Below the pieces are notes generated by a model, which was given only the letters and a program-made list of their open reading frames with translations, made no database searches and was not told the origin of the DNA. This document shows, one piece after another, positions 1-8,639 of a DNA stretch of 64,000 nt. Within the stretch, counting starts at the first letter, position 1; each line of letters starts with the position of its first letter. The DNA is from Paenarthrobacter nitroguajacolicus. Lineage in GTDB: Bacteria; Actinomycetota; Actinomycetes; Actinomycetales; Micrococcaceae. The translations under genes and the position numbers were made by a program. The stretch spans positions 62,001 to 126,000 of the forward strand of contig NZ_VNFK01000011.1 in NCBI RefSeq assembly GCF_007786235.1. Reading direction: 5' to 3'.

Positions 1-1
1 C

Positions 2-811
2 AAGGGCAACAGCATCTTCACCAACGTCGCGCTGACCGATGACGGTGGCGTCTGGTGGGAAGGTATGACAGAGGAAACTCCCGCACACCTGACCGACTGG
101 CGGGGTGAGTCCTGGACTCCGGACTCGGACACTCCGGCCGCGCACCCGAACTCCCGCTTCTGCACCCCGATCGACCAGATCGACATGCTGGCTGAAGAAT
201 ACTTCAGCCCCGAGGGCGTGGAGTTGTCCGCAATCCTGTTCGGCGGTCGCCGCAAGACCACCATTCCGCTGGTGACCGAAGCGCGCAGCTGGTCCAACGG
301 CATCTTCATGGGATCCACGCTGTCCTCGGAAACCACGGCTGCCGCCGCCGGTGCCGTTGGCGTTGTCCGCCGCGACCCCATGGCCATGCTGCCGTTCATC
401 GGCTACGACGCAGGCGACTACCTGAACCACTGGGTTAATCTGTCTGCCAAGGCCAACCCGGAGCGGCTGCCCAAGATCTTCCTGGTCAACTGGTTCCGTC
501 GCACGGCTGAAGGCGGCTTCGCCTGGCCTGGCTTCGGCGACAACGCCCGTGTGCTCAAGTGGGCCATCGAGCGCCTCGAAGGCAAGGCCGACGCTGTGGA
601 AACTCCGATCGGTTTCGTTCCGACCGGCGAGTCCATCGATCTCGAAGGCCTGGACATGACTCCGGCTGAGGTTGAGTCCGCGGTGCGCGTCGACCCTGCA
701 GAGTGGGCAACCGAGCTGGCATCCATCGAGGAATGGTTCGCCAACTTCGGCGAGTCACTCCCGGCGGCACTGCAGTCCGAGCTGGACGGCCTCAAGGCCC
801 GTCTGGGCTAG
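2..811 (+). CDS. pckG: Phosphoenolpyruvate carboxykinase (GTP), C-terminal part
   Basis: The reading frame is open from the left edge, so only the last 269 residues are present. The GTP-dependent enzyme interconverts oxaloacetate and PEP in the cytosol for gluconeogenesis and anaplerosis. The visible part contains FGGRRKTTIPLV, the segment MGSTLSSETTAAAAG, the FIGYDAGDY stretch and the guanine-pocket region IFLVNWFRR, all diagnostic of the GTP family rather than the ATP family. The P-loop and kinase-1a motifs lie upstream of the window. The gene ends at a TAG codon and is followed by a long hairpin terminator, so it is probably monocistronic or the last gene of its transcript. Confidence 0.97.
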   Translation, partial: KGNSIFTNVALTDDGGVWWEGMTEETPAHLTDWRGESWTPDSDTPAAHPNSRFCTPIDQIDMLAEEYFSPEGVELSAILFGGRRKTTIPLVTEARSWSNGIFMGSTLSSETTAAAAGAVGVVRRDPMAMLPFIGYDAGDYLNHWVNLSAKANPERLPKIFLVNWFRRTAEGGFAWPGFGDNARVLKWAIERLEGKADAVETPIGFVPTGESIDLEGLDMTPAEVESAVRVDPAEWATELASIEEWFANFGESLPAALQSELDGLKARLG

Positions 812-840
812 ACCTCTTAGGAACAACGGCGTTCTTAAGT

Positions 841-894
841 GAACGACGACGGCCCGTCACCTTTCGCATGAAAGGTGACGGGCCGCCGTCGTTC
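841..894. terminator. Long bidirectional hairpin terminator between pckG and hmp
   Basis: Arms of 25 nt (841-865 and 870-894) pair with a single G-U type mismatch around a GCAT loop. It lies between the convergent 3' ends of pckG (+) and hmp (-), so it can serve both genes. There is no long U-run. Confidence 0.8.
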
Positions 895-900
895 CTTGCC

Positions 901-2058
901 TTAGTTGGCGAGCCAAACGTCAGGGCCGAAGACTTCGTAGTGGATGTTCGTGGCTGGGACCCCGGCCTGGATGGCCTCGTCGCGGATCTTCTTCATGAAA
1001 GGGAGGGGCCCGCAAAGGTACAGTGATGCGTCCGCGGGCAGGTCCACTTCGCGCAGGGACATGAATCCTTGGCTGGCACCGGGATGCGGAGTTTCAAGCC
1101 AGAGCTGCAATTCTGCATCGATGGTCGCGGCGTCGGCCGTCATCTGGGCGCTCAGTGCCCAGTTTTCCATTGCCTTCTCTGCATGAAGGACCAGGACCTT
1201 TCGGTTGGTCCCGGTTTCTGCGAGGGAGCGCAAGATGGACGCGGCAGGCGTGCAGCCGATGCCGGCCGATGCCAGGACGATCGGCCCCTCGCCGTCCTTG
1301 ATGGTGATCTCGCCGTAGGGATTCGAGATTTCGATAATGTCGCCAGGTTCGACGCCGACATGGAGGGCGGTGGATACCTCGCCGCCGTCGTTCAGTTTGG
1401 TGGTGAAGATGCGGCTGGTGCCTGCGTCGCCGGACAGTGAATACTGGCGCACTTGGCGCAGGCCATCGGGGAGCTGGACCTTGACACTGATGTATTGCCC
1501 GGGTTGGGCTTCCGTGATGGGGGAGTCGTCCGCAGGAGCCAAGGTGAAGGTGATGGCCTCCTTGCCTGCCGGTTCCTTGGTGGCCACGCGCCACGGCATC
1601 CACATCCCACTGTTGGCCTGCGAGGCGTACAGGCCCTTCTCAAGCTTGATCAGGGCATCGGCCATGAGCCAGTAGACCTCAGTCCATGCCTCGGCGATCT
1701 CAGGTGTGATGACCTCGGCCAAGTCTGCGGCGATGGCTGCGAAGAGGTGCTCGTAGACCAGCGCGTACTGTTCTTCAGTGATTCCCAGGGAAGCATGCTT
1801 GTGGGCGATGCGGGACAGGACCTTTTCGGGAAGGGTATCCGGGTTGTTGACCAAGTGCGTGGCGAAGGCCGCGATGCTGCCGGCGAGGGCCCGCTGTTGA
1901 TCCCCTGAACGCTGGTTCGACCGGCTGAAGAGGCCGTCGAGCAACTCAGGGTGTGCAGCGAAAAGCCGGTTGTAGAAGTCGACGGTGATGGCGTCGATCC
2001 GTGAACCGATCAGCGGGAGGGTGGCTTGGATGAGGGGGCGGGATTTTTCCGAGAGCAT
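901..2058 (-). CDS. hmp: Flavohemoglobin, nitric oxide dioxygenase
   Basis: A 385-aa protein that converts NO and O2 to nitrate using NAD(P)H, FAD and heme in the cytosol. The N-terminal globin domain (about 1-140) has Tyr29 (B10 position) and the proximal His88 in the IAHKH segment. The FAD-binding ferredoxin-reductase domain carries RQYSLS (204-209), and the NAD-binding domain carries GIGCTP (266-271). The length is slightly short of the roughly 395 aa of the family but all domains are complete. An Rrf2-family gene with NsrR-type cysteines lies directly upstream on the same strand. A 27-bp dyad sits 43-69 nt before the start, which fits NO-responsive derepression. Confidence 0.95.
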   Translation of the reverse strand: MLSEKSRPLIQATLPLIGSRIDAITVDFYNRLFAAHPELLDGLFSRSNQRSGDQQRALAGSIAAFATHLVNNPDTLPEKVLSRIAHKHASLGITEEQYALVYEHLFAAIAADLAEVITPEIAEAWTEVYWLMADALIKLEKGLYASQANSGMWMPWRVATKEPAGKEAITFTLAPADDSPITEAQPGQYISVKVQLPDGLRQVRQYSLSGDAGTSRIFTTKLNDGGEVSTALHVGVEPGDIIEISNPYGEITIKDGEGPIVLASAGIGCTPAASILRSLAETGTNRKVLVLHAEKAMENWALSAQMTADAATIDAELQLWLETPHPGASQGFMSLREVDLPADASLYLCGPLPFMKKIRDEAIQAGVPATNIHYEVFGPDVWLAN

Positions 2059-2100
2059 GGTTCTCCTGGTGTAGTGGTCGGGCTGCGTACCCGGCCGGCC

Positions 2101-2127
2101 AATACAAGTAGTTGAAATACTTGTATT
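2101..2127. promoter_or_regulatory. Candidate NsrR operator upstream of hmp
   Basis: A perfect inverted repeat AATACAAGTA-N7-TACTTGTATT in an AT-rich stretch, unlike the surrounding GC-rich DNA. It lies between nsrR and hmp, in the hmp promoter region. A smaller hairpin TTCTAC-N5-GTAGAA follows at 2139-2155. Assignment to NsrR is inferred from position, not from a consensus match. Confidence 0.65.
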
Positions 2128-2185
2128 TACACCTCAATTTCTACTCTCTGTAGAAGAGTTGCGCAAACCGGTAGTTGAGGGCCGG

Positions 2186-2653
2186 TTACTGCGTTACGGA
2201 AGTCCTGAATTCCGGCCGGAGTCCAATGGACTGGAAGACGGGGTTCATCTGGCGTGCGTGGGGCAGGGACGCGATGACCACAGTGTCGAGTTCACGGTAG
2301 AACGCTTCCCTGGCACGATTCATGGCATGGCGCAGTCCACATTCATTGATGAGCGGGCAATCCTTGGTGGGGGACTGGCATTCCGCCGGATCCTGCCTGC
2401 TGTCCAGATGACGCAGGAGTTCCCCGACAGTGGCTCTTCGCCCGGATTCATTGAGCCGCGAGCCGCCCAGCCGCCCTCGCTCTACGTCGATGAGTCCCAG
2501 AGCGCGGAGGCGGACCATCGCCTTGCTGACATGGTTGTACGGTGTTCCCACTGCGTCGGCCACTGCCTGGGTGGTCAGCAGCATGCCCTCAGGCGCCGCG
2601 GCCAACACCATAATGGCGCGGAGGCTCACATCTGCGAAGGCGTTGATTTTCAT
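2186..2653 (-). CDS. nsrR: Rrf2-family transcriptional regulator, NsrR-like
   Basis: A 155-aa winged-helix regulator. The N-terminal helix-turn-helix region contains TPYNHVSKAMVRLRALGL. The C-terminal half carries three cysteines (Cys92, Cys99, Cys105; spacing C-x6-C-x5-C), the pattern that ligates the NO-sensing Fe-S cluster in NsrR. It sits 127 nt upstream of hmp on the same strand, with a palindrome between them. This is the classic arrangement for an NO sensor controlling its detoxifying enzyme. The alternatives (IscR, RsrR) are less likely given the hmp neighbour. Confidence 0.85.
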   Translation of the reverse strand: MKINAFADVSLRAIMVLAAAPEGMLLTTQAVADAVGTPYNHVSKAMVRLRALGLIDVERGRLGGSRLNESGRRATVGELLRHLDSRQDPAECQSPTKDCPLINECGLRHAMNRAREAFYRELDTVVIASLPHARQMNPVFQSIGLRPEFRTSVTQ

Positions 2654-2675
2654 GGGATCAGCCTAGGTAGTCGGT

Positions 2676-3143
2676 CTAGTCCACCCAGACGGATGGTTCG
2701 TGGGTATCGGGCTCCATTGCGGCAAAGATGAAGCCCTCGGCTGCCGGGGAGTACGGGATGATCGCTGCCCGGACCTCACCGTCCCGGTGCTCTGCCGCGC
2801 CATGAATGCCGTCGGAGCCATGTTCCGGGAGGCTGACGTCACTGACGATGGCAACCGCCCGGAATTCGTCGCGGCCTTGGCGCAACAGTTCGTGCAGATC
2901 GGCCAGCATTTGCCCGGCGTCGATGTGACCATCCTCGTCGGGTTCGCCGGGGGTTACCATCACTATCCGGAGCTCGCCATCATCGGAGAGGGTGATGCCG
3001 AACGGGAAGAACCCACCATTCTGCTGCAGGTGCTCTTGGGCAGTTCCAAGGCCGGTCCCCAAGGTTTCCCGGAGCTCACGATCCTGAACGGATTCGCCAG
3101 CGGCGTCGCTCGGGGCGGCGTTCTGGGTGGGCTTCTCGCTCAT
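2676..3143 (-). CDS. Conserved hypothetical protein between manB and nsrR
   Basis: A 155-aa acidic soluble protein with no signal peptide, membrane segment or catalytic motif that I recognise. The N-terminal third is polar, followed by an alpha/beta-looking stretch (GGFFPFGITLSDDGELRIV) and a segment with alternating hydrophobic residues (EFRAVAIVSDVSLP) ending in SVWVD. It starts 12 nt after the manB stop and ends 22 nt before nsrR, so it is very likely co-transcribed with both. Function unknown. Confidence 0.8.
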   Translation of the reverse strand: MSEKPTQNAAPSDAAGESVQDRELRETLGTGLGTAQEHLQQNGGFFPFGITLSDDGELRIVMVTPGEPDEDGHIDAGQMLADLHELLRQGRDEFRAVAIVSDVSLPEHGSDGIHGAAEHRDGEVRAAIIPYSPAAEGFIFAAMEPDTHEPSVWVD

Positions 3144-3155
3144 GCTCCCCAGCTC

Positions 3156-4574
3156 CTAGGCCCTGACCAGTGCCAGGACGCGGTCGCGGATCTTTTCCAT
3201 GGTGGGCTGGTCCTTGGCTTCGGCGTTCAATCGCAGGAAGGGCTCGGTGTTGGACGGGCGCAGGTTGAACCACCAGCTGCCGTCCTTCGCTGTGAAGGTG
3301 CTGCCGTCCATGTGGTCGATCTCGATGTCTTCGTTCTCGAAGTCCACCCGGACGCGTTCCACGGCGCCGGCCTTGTCCTCGATCTCGGAGTTGATCTCAC
3401 CCGAGGAGACATACGGCTCGTACTGGCGGCCAAGCTCGGAGAGCGGTCCGTTCTGCTCACCCAGGGCTGCAAGGACGTGCATGGCCGCGAGCATGCCGGT
3501 ATCGGCGTTCCAGAAATCGCGGAAGTAGAAGTGAGCGGAGTGCTCCCCGCCGAAGACTGCGCCTTCCTCGGCCATGACGGCCTTGATGAAGGAGTGCCCC
3601 ACACGGGTCCGGACTGCACGCCCGCCGTCCTTGGCCACGAGCTCAGGAACCGCTTTTGAGGTCAGTAGGTTATGGATGATCACCGGGGTTTGCTCGCCAG
3701 CGGCCTGGGCGCGGGCGATCTCGCGTCGGGCCACCATCCCGGTAATCGCGGACGGGGAAACAGGCTCGCCCTTTTCGTCGATCACGAAGCAGCGGTCCGC
3801 GTCGCCGTCGAATGCCAAGCCGATGTCGGCGCCGTGCTTGATGACAGCTGCCTGCAGATCGCGGAGGTTTTCCGGTTCCAGTGGGTTGGCGGGGTGGTTG
3901 GGGAACGAGCCGTCCAGTTCGAAGTAGAGCGGAACGATGTCGAACGGCAAGGCCGGGAGCAGTTTGTCGCCGAGCACCGCAGGGGTGGTCAGTCCAGCCA
4001 TGCCGTTGCCAGCATCCACCACGATCTTCAACGGACCCGAGCCGGAGAGGTCCACCAAGTGGCGCAGGTACTCGGAGTAGTCCTTCAAGACGTCCCGAAC
4101 GCTGATCGCTCCGCGGCTGCCTGCAGCAGGAATGATGCCGGAATTCAGGTACTGCTCGGCGAGGGCCTGGATTTCCTTCAGGCCGCTCTCGGAAGAGATG
4201 GGCTGCGCGCCGGCCTTGGCCATCTTGATGCCGTTGTACTCGGCCGGGTTGTGGCTCGCGGTGAACGTAGCGCCGGCAGCGTTCAGGGCGCCGCAGGCGT
4301 AGTAGAGCTCATCGGTGGAGATCAGGTCCAGCAACTGGACGTTCGCTCCGCGCGTGGCTGCACCGTTGGCGAACGCCTGGCTGAACTCGGGCGATGAAGG
4401 GCGCATATCACCGCCCACCAGAACCGTCTGGCCCTCAAGGCCCAGGACGTCGACGAACGCAGCGCCCACGGCCTCTACGATTTCAGCCGTGATGGATTCA
4501 CCCACGATCCCGCGGACGTCATACGCCTTGAAGGATGCCGAGAGGTCGAATGTCTTGTTCTGCTCGCTAGTCAC
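3156..4574 (-). CDS. manB: Phosphomannomutase/phosphoglucomutase
   Basis: A 472-aa alpha-D-phosphohexomutase that interconverts hexose 6-phosphate and 1-phosphate for nucleotide-sugar and cell-envelope glycan synthesis. All four family loops are visible: phosphoserine loop TASHNP (about 105-110), metal loop DGDADR (about 256-261), sugar loop GEHSAH (about 343-348) and phosphate loop RPSNTEPFLRLN near the C-terminus. The frame stays open 25 codons further upstream to an ATG, but that extension looks unlike family proteins. I therefore chose the GTG at 4574, which begins VTSEQNKTFDLS. It is divergent from recQ and shares an intergenic dyad with it. Confidence 0.93.
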   Translation of the reverse strand: MTSEQNKTFDLSASFKAYDVRGIVGESITAEIVEAVGAAFVDVLGLEGQTVLVGGDMRPSSPEFSQAFANGAATRGANVQLLDLISTDELYYACGALNAAGATFTASHNPAEYNGIKMAKAGAQPISSESGLKEIQALAEQYLNSGIIPAAGSRGAISVRDVLKDYSEYLRHLVDLSGSGPLKIVVDAGNGMAGLTTPAVLGDKLLPALPFDIVPLYFELDGSFPNHPANPLEPENLRDLQAAVIKHGADIGLAFDGDADRCFVIDEKGEPVSPSAITGMVARREIARAQAAGEQTPVIIHNLLTSKAVPELVAKDGGRAVRTRVGHSFIKAVMAEEGAVFGGEHSAHFYFRDFWNADTGMLAAMHVLAALGEQNGPLSELGRQYEPYVSSGEINSEIEDKAGAVERVRVDFENEDIEIDHMDGSTFTAKDGSWWFNLRPSNTEPFLRLNAEAKDQPTMEKIRDRVLALVRA

Positions 4575-4622
4575 GGGCTCAATCCTACTGTGGCTACGCA
4601 ATGGGGCATGAACCGGCAGGAG

Positions 4623-4653
4623 CGCTATGTGGACAAGGACTATCCACATAGCG
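4623..4653. promoter_or_regulatory. Perfect 11-bp inverted repeat between manB and recQ
   Basis: CGCTATGTGGA and TCCACATAGCG are perfect inverted copies separated by 9 nt. The dyad lies in the 5' intergenic space of two divergent genes, so an operator is more likely than a terminator. No adjacent regulator gene is present to suggest its binder. Confidence 0.5.
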
Positions 4654-4699
4654 TGGCCTGAAGGTTATGGGTGTCAGAGTCGGCTGGAATACTGGGTTG

Positions 4700-6865
4700 A
4701 TGGCCAACAACTCCCCAAACACTGCCGTTTCCGTGCAATCTCCCACCGAACAGCAGGCCTTGGCGTGCCTGCGTGAGTTGGTGGGGCACCCCGAAGCCCA
4801 GTTCCACGAAGGCCAATATGAAGCCATCGAGGCGTTGGTGGACGCGGGCCGCCGGGCTTTGGTGGTCCAGCGCACCGGTTGGGGAAAGTCCGCTGTCTAC
4901 TTTGTGGCATCGCTGCTGTTGCGAAGGCGCGGTGCCGGGCCAACCCTGATCGTGTCTCCACTGCTCGCACTCATGCGTGACCAAGTGGCTGCAGCCGCAC
5001 GGGCAGGGGTGCGGGCCGTAGCCATCAACTCAGCCAATGCCCTTGAATGGGATACGGTCCTGGCGCAGTTGGCGGCAGACGAAGTTGATGTCCTCCTGGT
5101 GTCGCCGGAGCGGCTAACCAACCCATCCTTCCGGGAGAACCAGCTTCCGGAACTCATCCGTCGGACGGGCCTCCTTGTTATTGACGAGGCCCACTGCATC
5201 TCGGACTGGGGACACGACTTCCGGCCTGACTACCGGCGCATCGCCGACCTTATTGCCCAGTTGCCGGAGTCGGTTCCTGTCCTTGCCACCACAGCTACCG
5301 CCAATTCCCGGGTGGTCCACGACATCGAGGAACAACTCGGCGCCGGAGTGCTGACCATTCGTGGAGCGTTGGGACGCGAGTCCCTGCGGCTGGGCGTCCT
5401 GACCCTGCCAGACTCCCGGGACCGGCTCGGGTGGCTGTTGACACACCTCGCAAACATGCCTGGCAGCGGAATCATTTACACCCTCACTGTCTCCGCGGCC
5501 GAGGACACAGCCAGGCTGCTGGCTGAAGCCGGCCACAACGTCCTGTCCTACACAGGACGAACGGACCCCGCGGATCGGGAACGTGCCGAACAACTTCTCA
5601 AGGACAACCAAGTAAAGGCCCTGGTGGCTACCTCGGCCCTGGGGATGGGATTCGACAAACCGGACCTGGGCTTTGTTATCCACCTCGGTGCCCCGTCGTC
5701 GCCGGTTGCCTACTACCAGCAGGTTGGCCGCGCAGGCCGTGGAGCAGCCAACGCAGACGTTCTGCTGCTGCCAGGCTCCGAGGACCGCGAGATCTGGCAG
5801 TACTTCGCCACCGCATCCATGCCCTCCGCCGAGAAAGCCGATGCCGTCCTGGGTGCCCTCGGTGATGCGGGTTCGGCATTGTCCACAGTCGCTTTGGAAG
5901 CCAGGGTGGATCTTCGCCGCACGCCCTTGGAACTCCTGCTCAAGGTCCTCGCCGTTGACGGAGCTGTAGAACGCGTTGGCGGAGGTTGGCGCTCCACCGG
6001 GCAGCCATGGAGCTACGACGCGGAGCGCTACGCGCGCATCGCCGAAGCGCGGGTGGACGAGCAGGACTCCATGGTGATCTACCAAGACACGGCTGGCTGC
6101 CGCATGGAATACATCACTTCGGTGCTGGATGACGAGACAGCAGCCGCCTGTGGGCGCTGCGACAACTGCGCCGGCCGATGGTTCCCCGTGGACGTGTCAG
6201 CCTCGGCAGCCGACGCTGCGGGCCAGACCCTCCGGCGTGCCGGCATCGCGGCGGAACCGCGCCTTCAATGGCCCAGCGGCATGGACCGGCTGGGAGTTGC
6301 GGTCAAGGGCAAGATCAAGCCAAACGAAAGTGTCTCGGAAGGGCGGGTCCTGGCCAGGCTCACCGACTTGGGCTGGGGCGGTGCCCTCCGCGAGTTGTTC
6401 GCCGCGGGTGCACCGGACCGCTCCGTTGATCCTGCAATGCTTCAGGCCTGCGTCCAGGTGCTGCGTGAATGGTCAGGGGCCGAGGGCGGAACGCCGTGGA
6501 GCGGAGTTGGCCGTCCGGCGGCTGTTGTCAGTGTTCCTTCCAGGAGCAAGCCACTGTTGGTCGATTCCTTGGCCCAGGGAATAGCCGGCATTGGGCGGAT
6601 GCCTTACTTGGGTCAGCTGCAGCCCCAGCATGGTGGGCCTACCGGCGGCCGCGGAGGAAACAGCGCGTACCGGCTCGCTGGCGTCTGGGACAGGCTTGTT
6701 GTGGGACCGGAACTTGCCCAAGCCCTCGCCGGGATCGGCGGCCAGCCAGTGTTGTTGGTCGACGACCTCATCGACAGCCGTTGGACCATGACGATCTCCG
6801 CCCGGGCCTTGCGGCTGGCCGGGGTGGGCGCCGTCCTTCCACTGGCCCTGGCCCAAGCCGGGTAG
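4700..6865 (+). CDS. recQ: RecQ-family ATP-dependent DNA helicase with C-terminal phosphoribosyltransferase-like segment
   Basis: A 3'-5' DNA helicase for recombination and repair. From the start used here it is 721 aa; an in-frame ATG at 4667 would add 11 residues. Motif I reads RTGWGKS (about 58-64) and motif II VIDEAHCISDWGHDFRP contains DEAH (about 162-165). Motifs V/VI include ALGMGFDKPDLG and QQVGRAGRG. The zinc-binding RecQ-Ct cysteines are seen as CGRCDNC. The last roughly 170 residues are not HRDC-like. Near the end they contain QPVLLVDDLIDSRWTMT followed by SARALRLAG, which resembles the PRPP loop of type I phosphoribosyltransferases (ComF-like). Whether that module is catalytic is not known. 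Confidence 0.92.
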   Translation: MANNSPNTAVSVQSPTEQQALACLRELVGHPEAQFHEGQYEAIEALVDAGRRALVVQRTGWGKSAVYFVASLLLRRRGAGPTLIVSPLLALMRDQVAAAARAGVRAVAINSANALEWDTVLAQLAADEVDVLLVSPERLTNPSFRENQLPELIRRTGLLVIDEAHCISDWGHDFRPDYRRIADLIAQLPESVPVLATTATANSRVVHDIEEQLGAGVLTIRGALGRESLRLGVLTLPDSRDRLGWLLTHLANMPGSGIIYTLTVSAAEDTARLLAEAGHNVLSYTGRTDPADRERAEQLLKDNQVKALVATSALGMGFDKPDLGFVIHLGAPSSPVAYYQQVGRAGRGAANADVLLLPGSEDREIWQYFATASMPSAEKADAVLGALGDAGSALSTVALEARVDLRRTPLELLLKVLAVDGAVERVGGGWRSTGQPWSYDAERYARIAEARVDEQDSMVIYQDTAGCRMEYITSVLDDETAAACGRCDNCAGRWFPVDVSASAADAAGQTLRRAGIAAEPRLQWPSGMDRLGVAVKGKIKPNESVSEGRVLARLTDLGWGGALRELFAAGAPDRSVDPAMLQACVQVLREWSGAEGGTPWSGVGRPAAVVSVPSRSKPLLVDSLAQGIAGIGRMPYLGQLQPQHGGPTGGRGGNSAYRLAGVWDRLVVGPELAQALAGIGGQPVLLVDDLIDSRWTMTISARALRLAGVGAVLPLALAQAG

Positions 6866-6980
6866 CAGCAAGCTGGTAGGAAAGCGTCATGTTGTGATCG
6901 CTCCCACGCTGCGTCTATAGGATCGAGCAAACACGCCTGCTGCCTGCTGCAGGCTACCTGCCAGAACTTGGACCGGAGCC

Positions 6981-8411
6981 ATGAGCACAAATCCCAACAC
7001 CGACGTCGAAGCGGCCAACGAAACCACCTGGCGGCCGCGCTTGGCCCTCTTGGTGGCGGCAACGTTCTTCATGGAGTTCCTGGACGGGACCATCCTCACC
7101 ACCGCCATTCCCAGCATCGCGTCCGATTTCAGCGTGGCTCCGGCCGACATCAACATCACCATGACGGCGTACCTGGTGACGGTAGCCATGGGCATTCCGC
7201 TGAGTAGTTGGCTTGCTGAACGGTTCGGCGCTCGCCGAATCTTTTGCCTTGCGATCTCCGTGTTCACCATCGCTTCCCTGCTGTGCGCAGTGAGCACCGA
7301 CCTGACCATGCTCACGCTCAGTCGGGTGGCACAGGGCATGGGTGGGGCCATGATGGTTCCCGTGGGCACGCTGGTGGTGCTGCGGGGCACTCCCAAGTCC
7401 GAACTCCTCCGCGCCACGGCCTATTTGGTGTGGCCTGGTCTTCTGGCCCCGGTCCTGGCCCCCATGGTGGGTGGCGCCCTCACAACGTTCCTTTCATGGC
7501 ACTGGATTTTCATCATCAATGTTCCCCTTGGGCTCGCCGCTTTCATAGCAGCGCTCAGGTTGGTGCCGCGAACGCAGTTTGACGGCAAGCGCCGGCTCGA
7601 TTGGTTTGGGCTGCTCCTGACCACCTTGGGAGTCGGAGCTTTGGTTGTGGGCCTGGAAACGTTGGGCGGCCACGCGTCCAACGTACTTGCAGTGGTGGTG
7701 GTGATTGCCGGAGTGCTGTCCTTGGCGGGGGCGGTTTGGTGGATGGGCAAGGCCAAAGTCCCGCTGTTCAACCTCACTGTTTTTGGGACAAGGACTTTCC
7801 GGGCCACTTCTACCGGCGGCTTCATTTACCGCCTGACCATCAGTTCCGTACCGTTTCTGCTGCCATTGATGTTCCAGGACGGATTTGGCTGGGACCCGCT
7901 GAAAGCCGGTGTCATGGTGGCGGCGGTCTTCGTGGGCAACATCGGGATCAAACCCGCCACCACGCCGCTCATCAGGCGTTTTGGGTTCAAGCCCGTACTT
8001 GTCTTTGCCTCGTTCGCGTCCGCCGTGACGTTCGCTTTGTGCGCGTTCCTCGATGCCCAGACGCCCGAACCACTTATTTTTGCCTTGCTGTTGTTCAGCG
8101 GGGCGTTCCGCTCCATAGGTTTCTCGGCCTACGCCTCGGTGCAATACGCAGACATCGTCCCAGGGCAGCTCCCGTCGGCCAACGCCATCTCGGCAACGCT
8201 CGTTCAGTTGGCGGCAGCAGCCGGAATCGCTGTTGGCGCCTTGTTCCTGCGACTCTTCGAGACCACCCGCATGTTCGGGGCGGACCAAGTGGGGGCTTAC
8301 AAGGGCGCCTTCATTGCCATGGCGCTCCTGATGCTGATCAGCACTGTGGACAGCCTGACCCTGCACCGCCATGCCGGCGCCGAGGTCAGCGGCGGAGCGA
8401 AGCGCGGCTGA
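6981..8411 (+). CDS. MFS multidrug efflux transporter, DHA2 (EmrB/QacA) family
   Basis: A 476-aa polytopic membrane protein with about 14 hydrophobic segments. The N-terminal region contains FMEFLDGTILTTAIPSIA (typical D-x-T motif of the DHA2 group), a loop WLAERFGARRIF (motif A position) and SRVAQGMGGAMMVP (motif B/C area). It probably exports drugs or metabolites by proton antiport. No regulator is adjacent, and the next feature is a terminator shared with a tRNA-Ser on the other strand. The substrate cannot be predicted. Confidence 0.9.
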   Translation: MSTNPNTDVEAANETTWRPRLALLVAATFFMEFLDGTILTTAIPSIASDFSVAPADINITMTAYLVTVAMGIPLSSWLAERFGARRIFCLAISVFTIASLLCAVSTDLTMLTLSRVAQGMGGAMMVPVGTLVVLRGTPKSELLRATAYLVWPGLLAPVLAPMVGGALTTFLSWHWIFIINVPLGLAAFIAALRLVPRTQFDGKRRLDWFGLLLTTLGVGALVVGLETLGGHASNVLAVVVVIAGVLSLAGAVWWMGKAKVPLFNLTVFGTRTFRATSTGGFIYRLTISSVPFLLPLMFQDGFGWDPLKAGVMVAAVFVGNIGIKPATTPLIRRFGFKPVLVFASFASAVTFALCAFLDAQTPEPLIFALLLFSGAFRSIGFSAYASVQYADIVPGQLPSANAISATLVQLAAAAGIAVGALFLRLFETTRMFGADQVGAYKGAFIAMALLMLISTVDSLTLHRHAGAEVSGGAKRG

Positions 8412-8447
8412 TCAGGGACTCAACGGATACGAGCGTTAAACGCAAAA

Positions 8448-8471
8448 GGTCCCGGTTCGAAAACCGGGACC
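8448..8471. terminator. Hairpin terminator between the MFS gene and tRNA-Ser(GCU)
   Basis: GGTCCCGGTT (8448-8457) pairs perfectly with AACCGGGACC (8462-8471) around a CGAA loop. A run of A precedes it, which reads as a U-tract for minus-strand transcription. It can therefore terminate the tRNA-Ser transcript, and also lies beyond the MFS stop. Confidence 0.75.
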
Positions 8472-8478
8472 AATTCGC

Positions 8479-8565
8479 GGAGACGGGGGGATTTGAACCC
8501 CCGGTGGAGTTGTGCCCCACACTTCATTAGCAGTGAAGCCCATTCGGCCGCTCTGGCACGTCTCC
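8479..8565 (-). tRNA. tRNA-Ser (anticodon GCU)
   Basis: On the minus strand the 87-nt sequence starts GGAGACG and ends CGTCTCC, giving a perfect acceptor stem. The anticodon arm CTTCA-CT-GCT-AA-TGAAG gives anticodon GCU (reads AGC/AGU). There is a long variable arm typical of class II tRNA-Ser, and the T arm contains GGTTCAAATCC. CCA is not encoded. Confidence 0.97.
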
Positions 8566-8639
8566 AATTGCTATTGCTAGCCCACCAAGGATACGCAGAA
8601 CCTACGGCCCAGCGCAAAACGCGGCCGTTCAGCCGCCCA

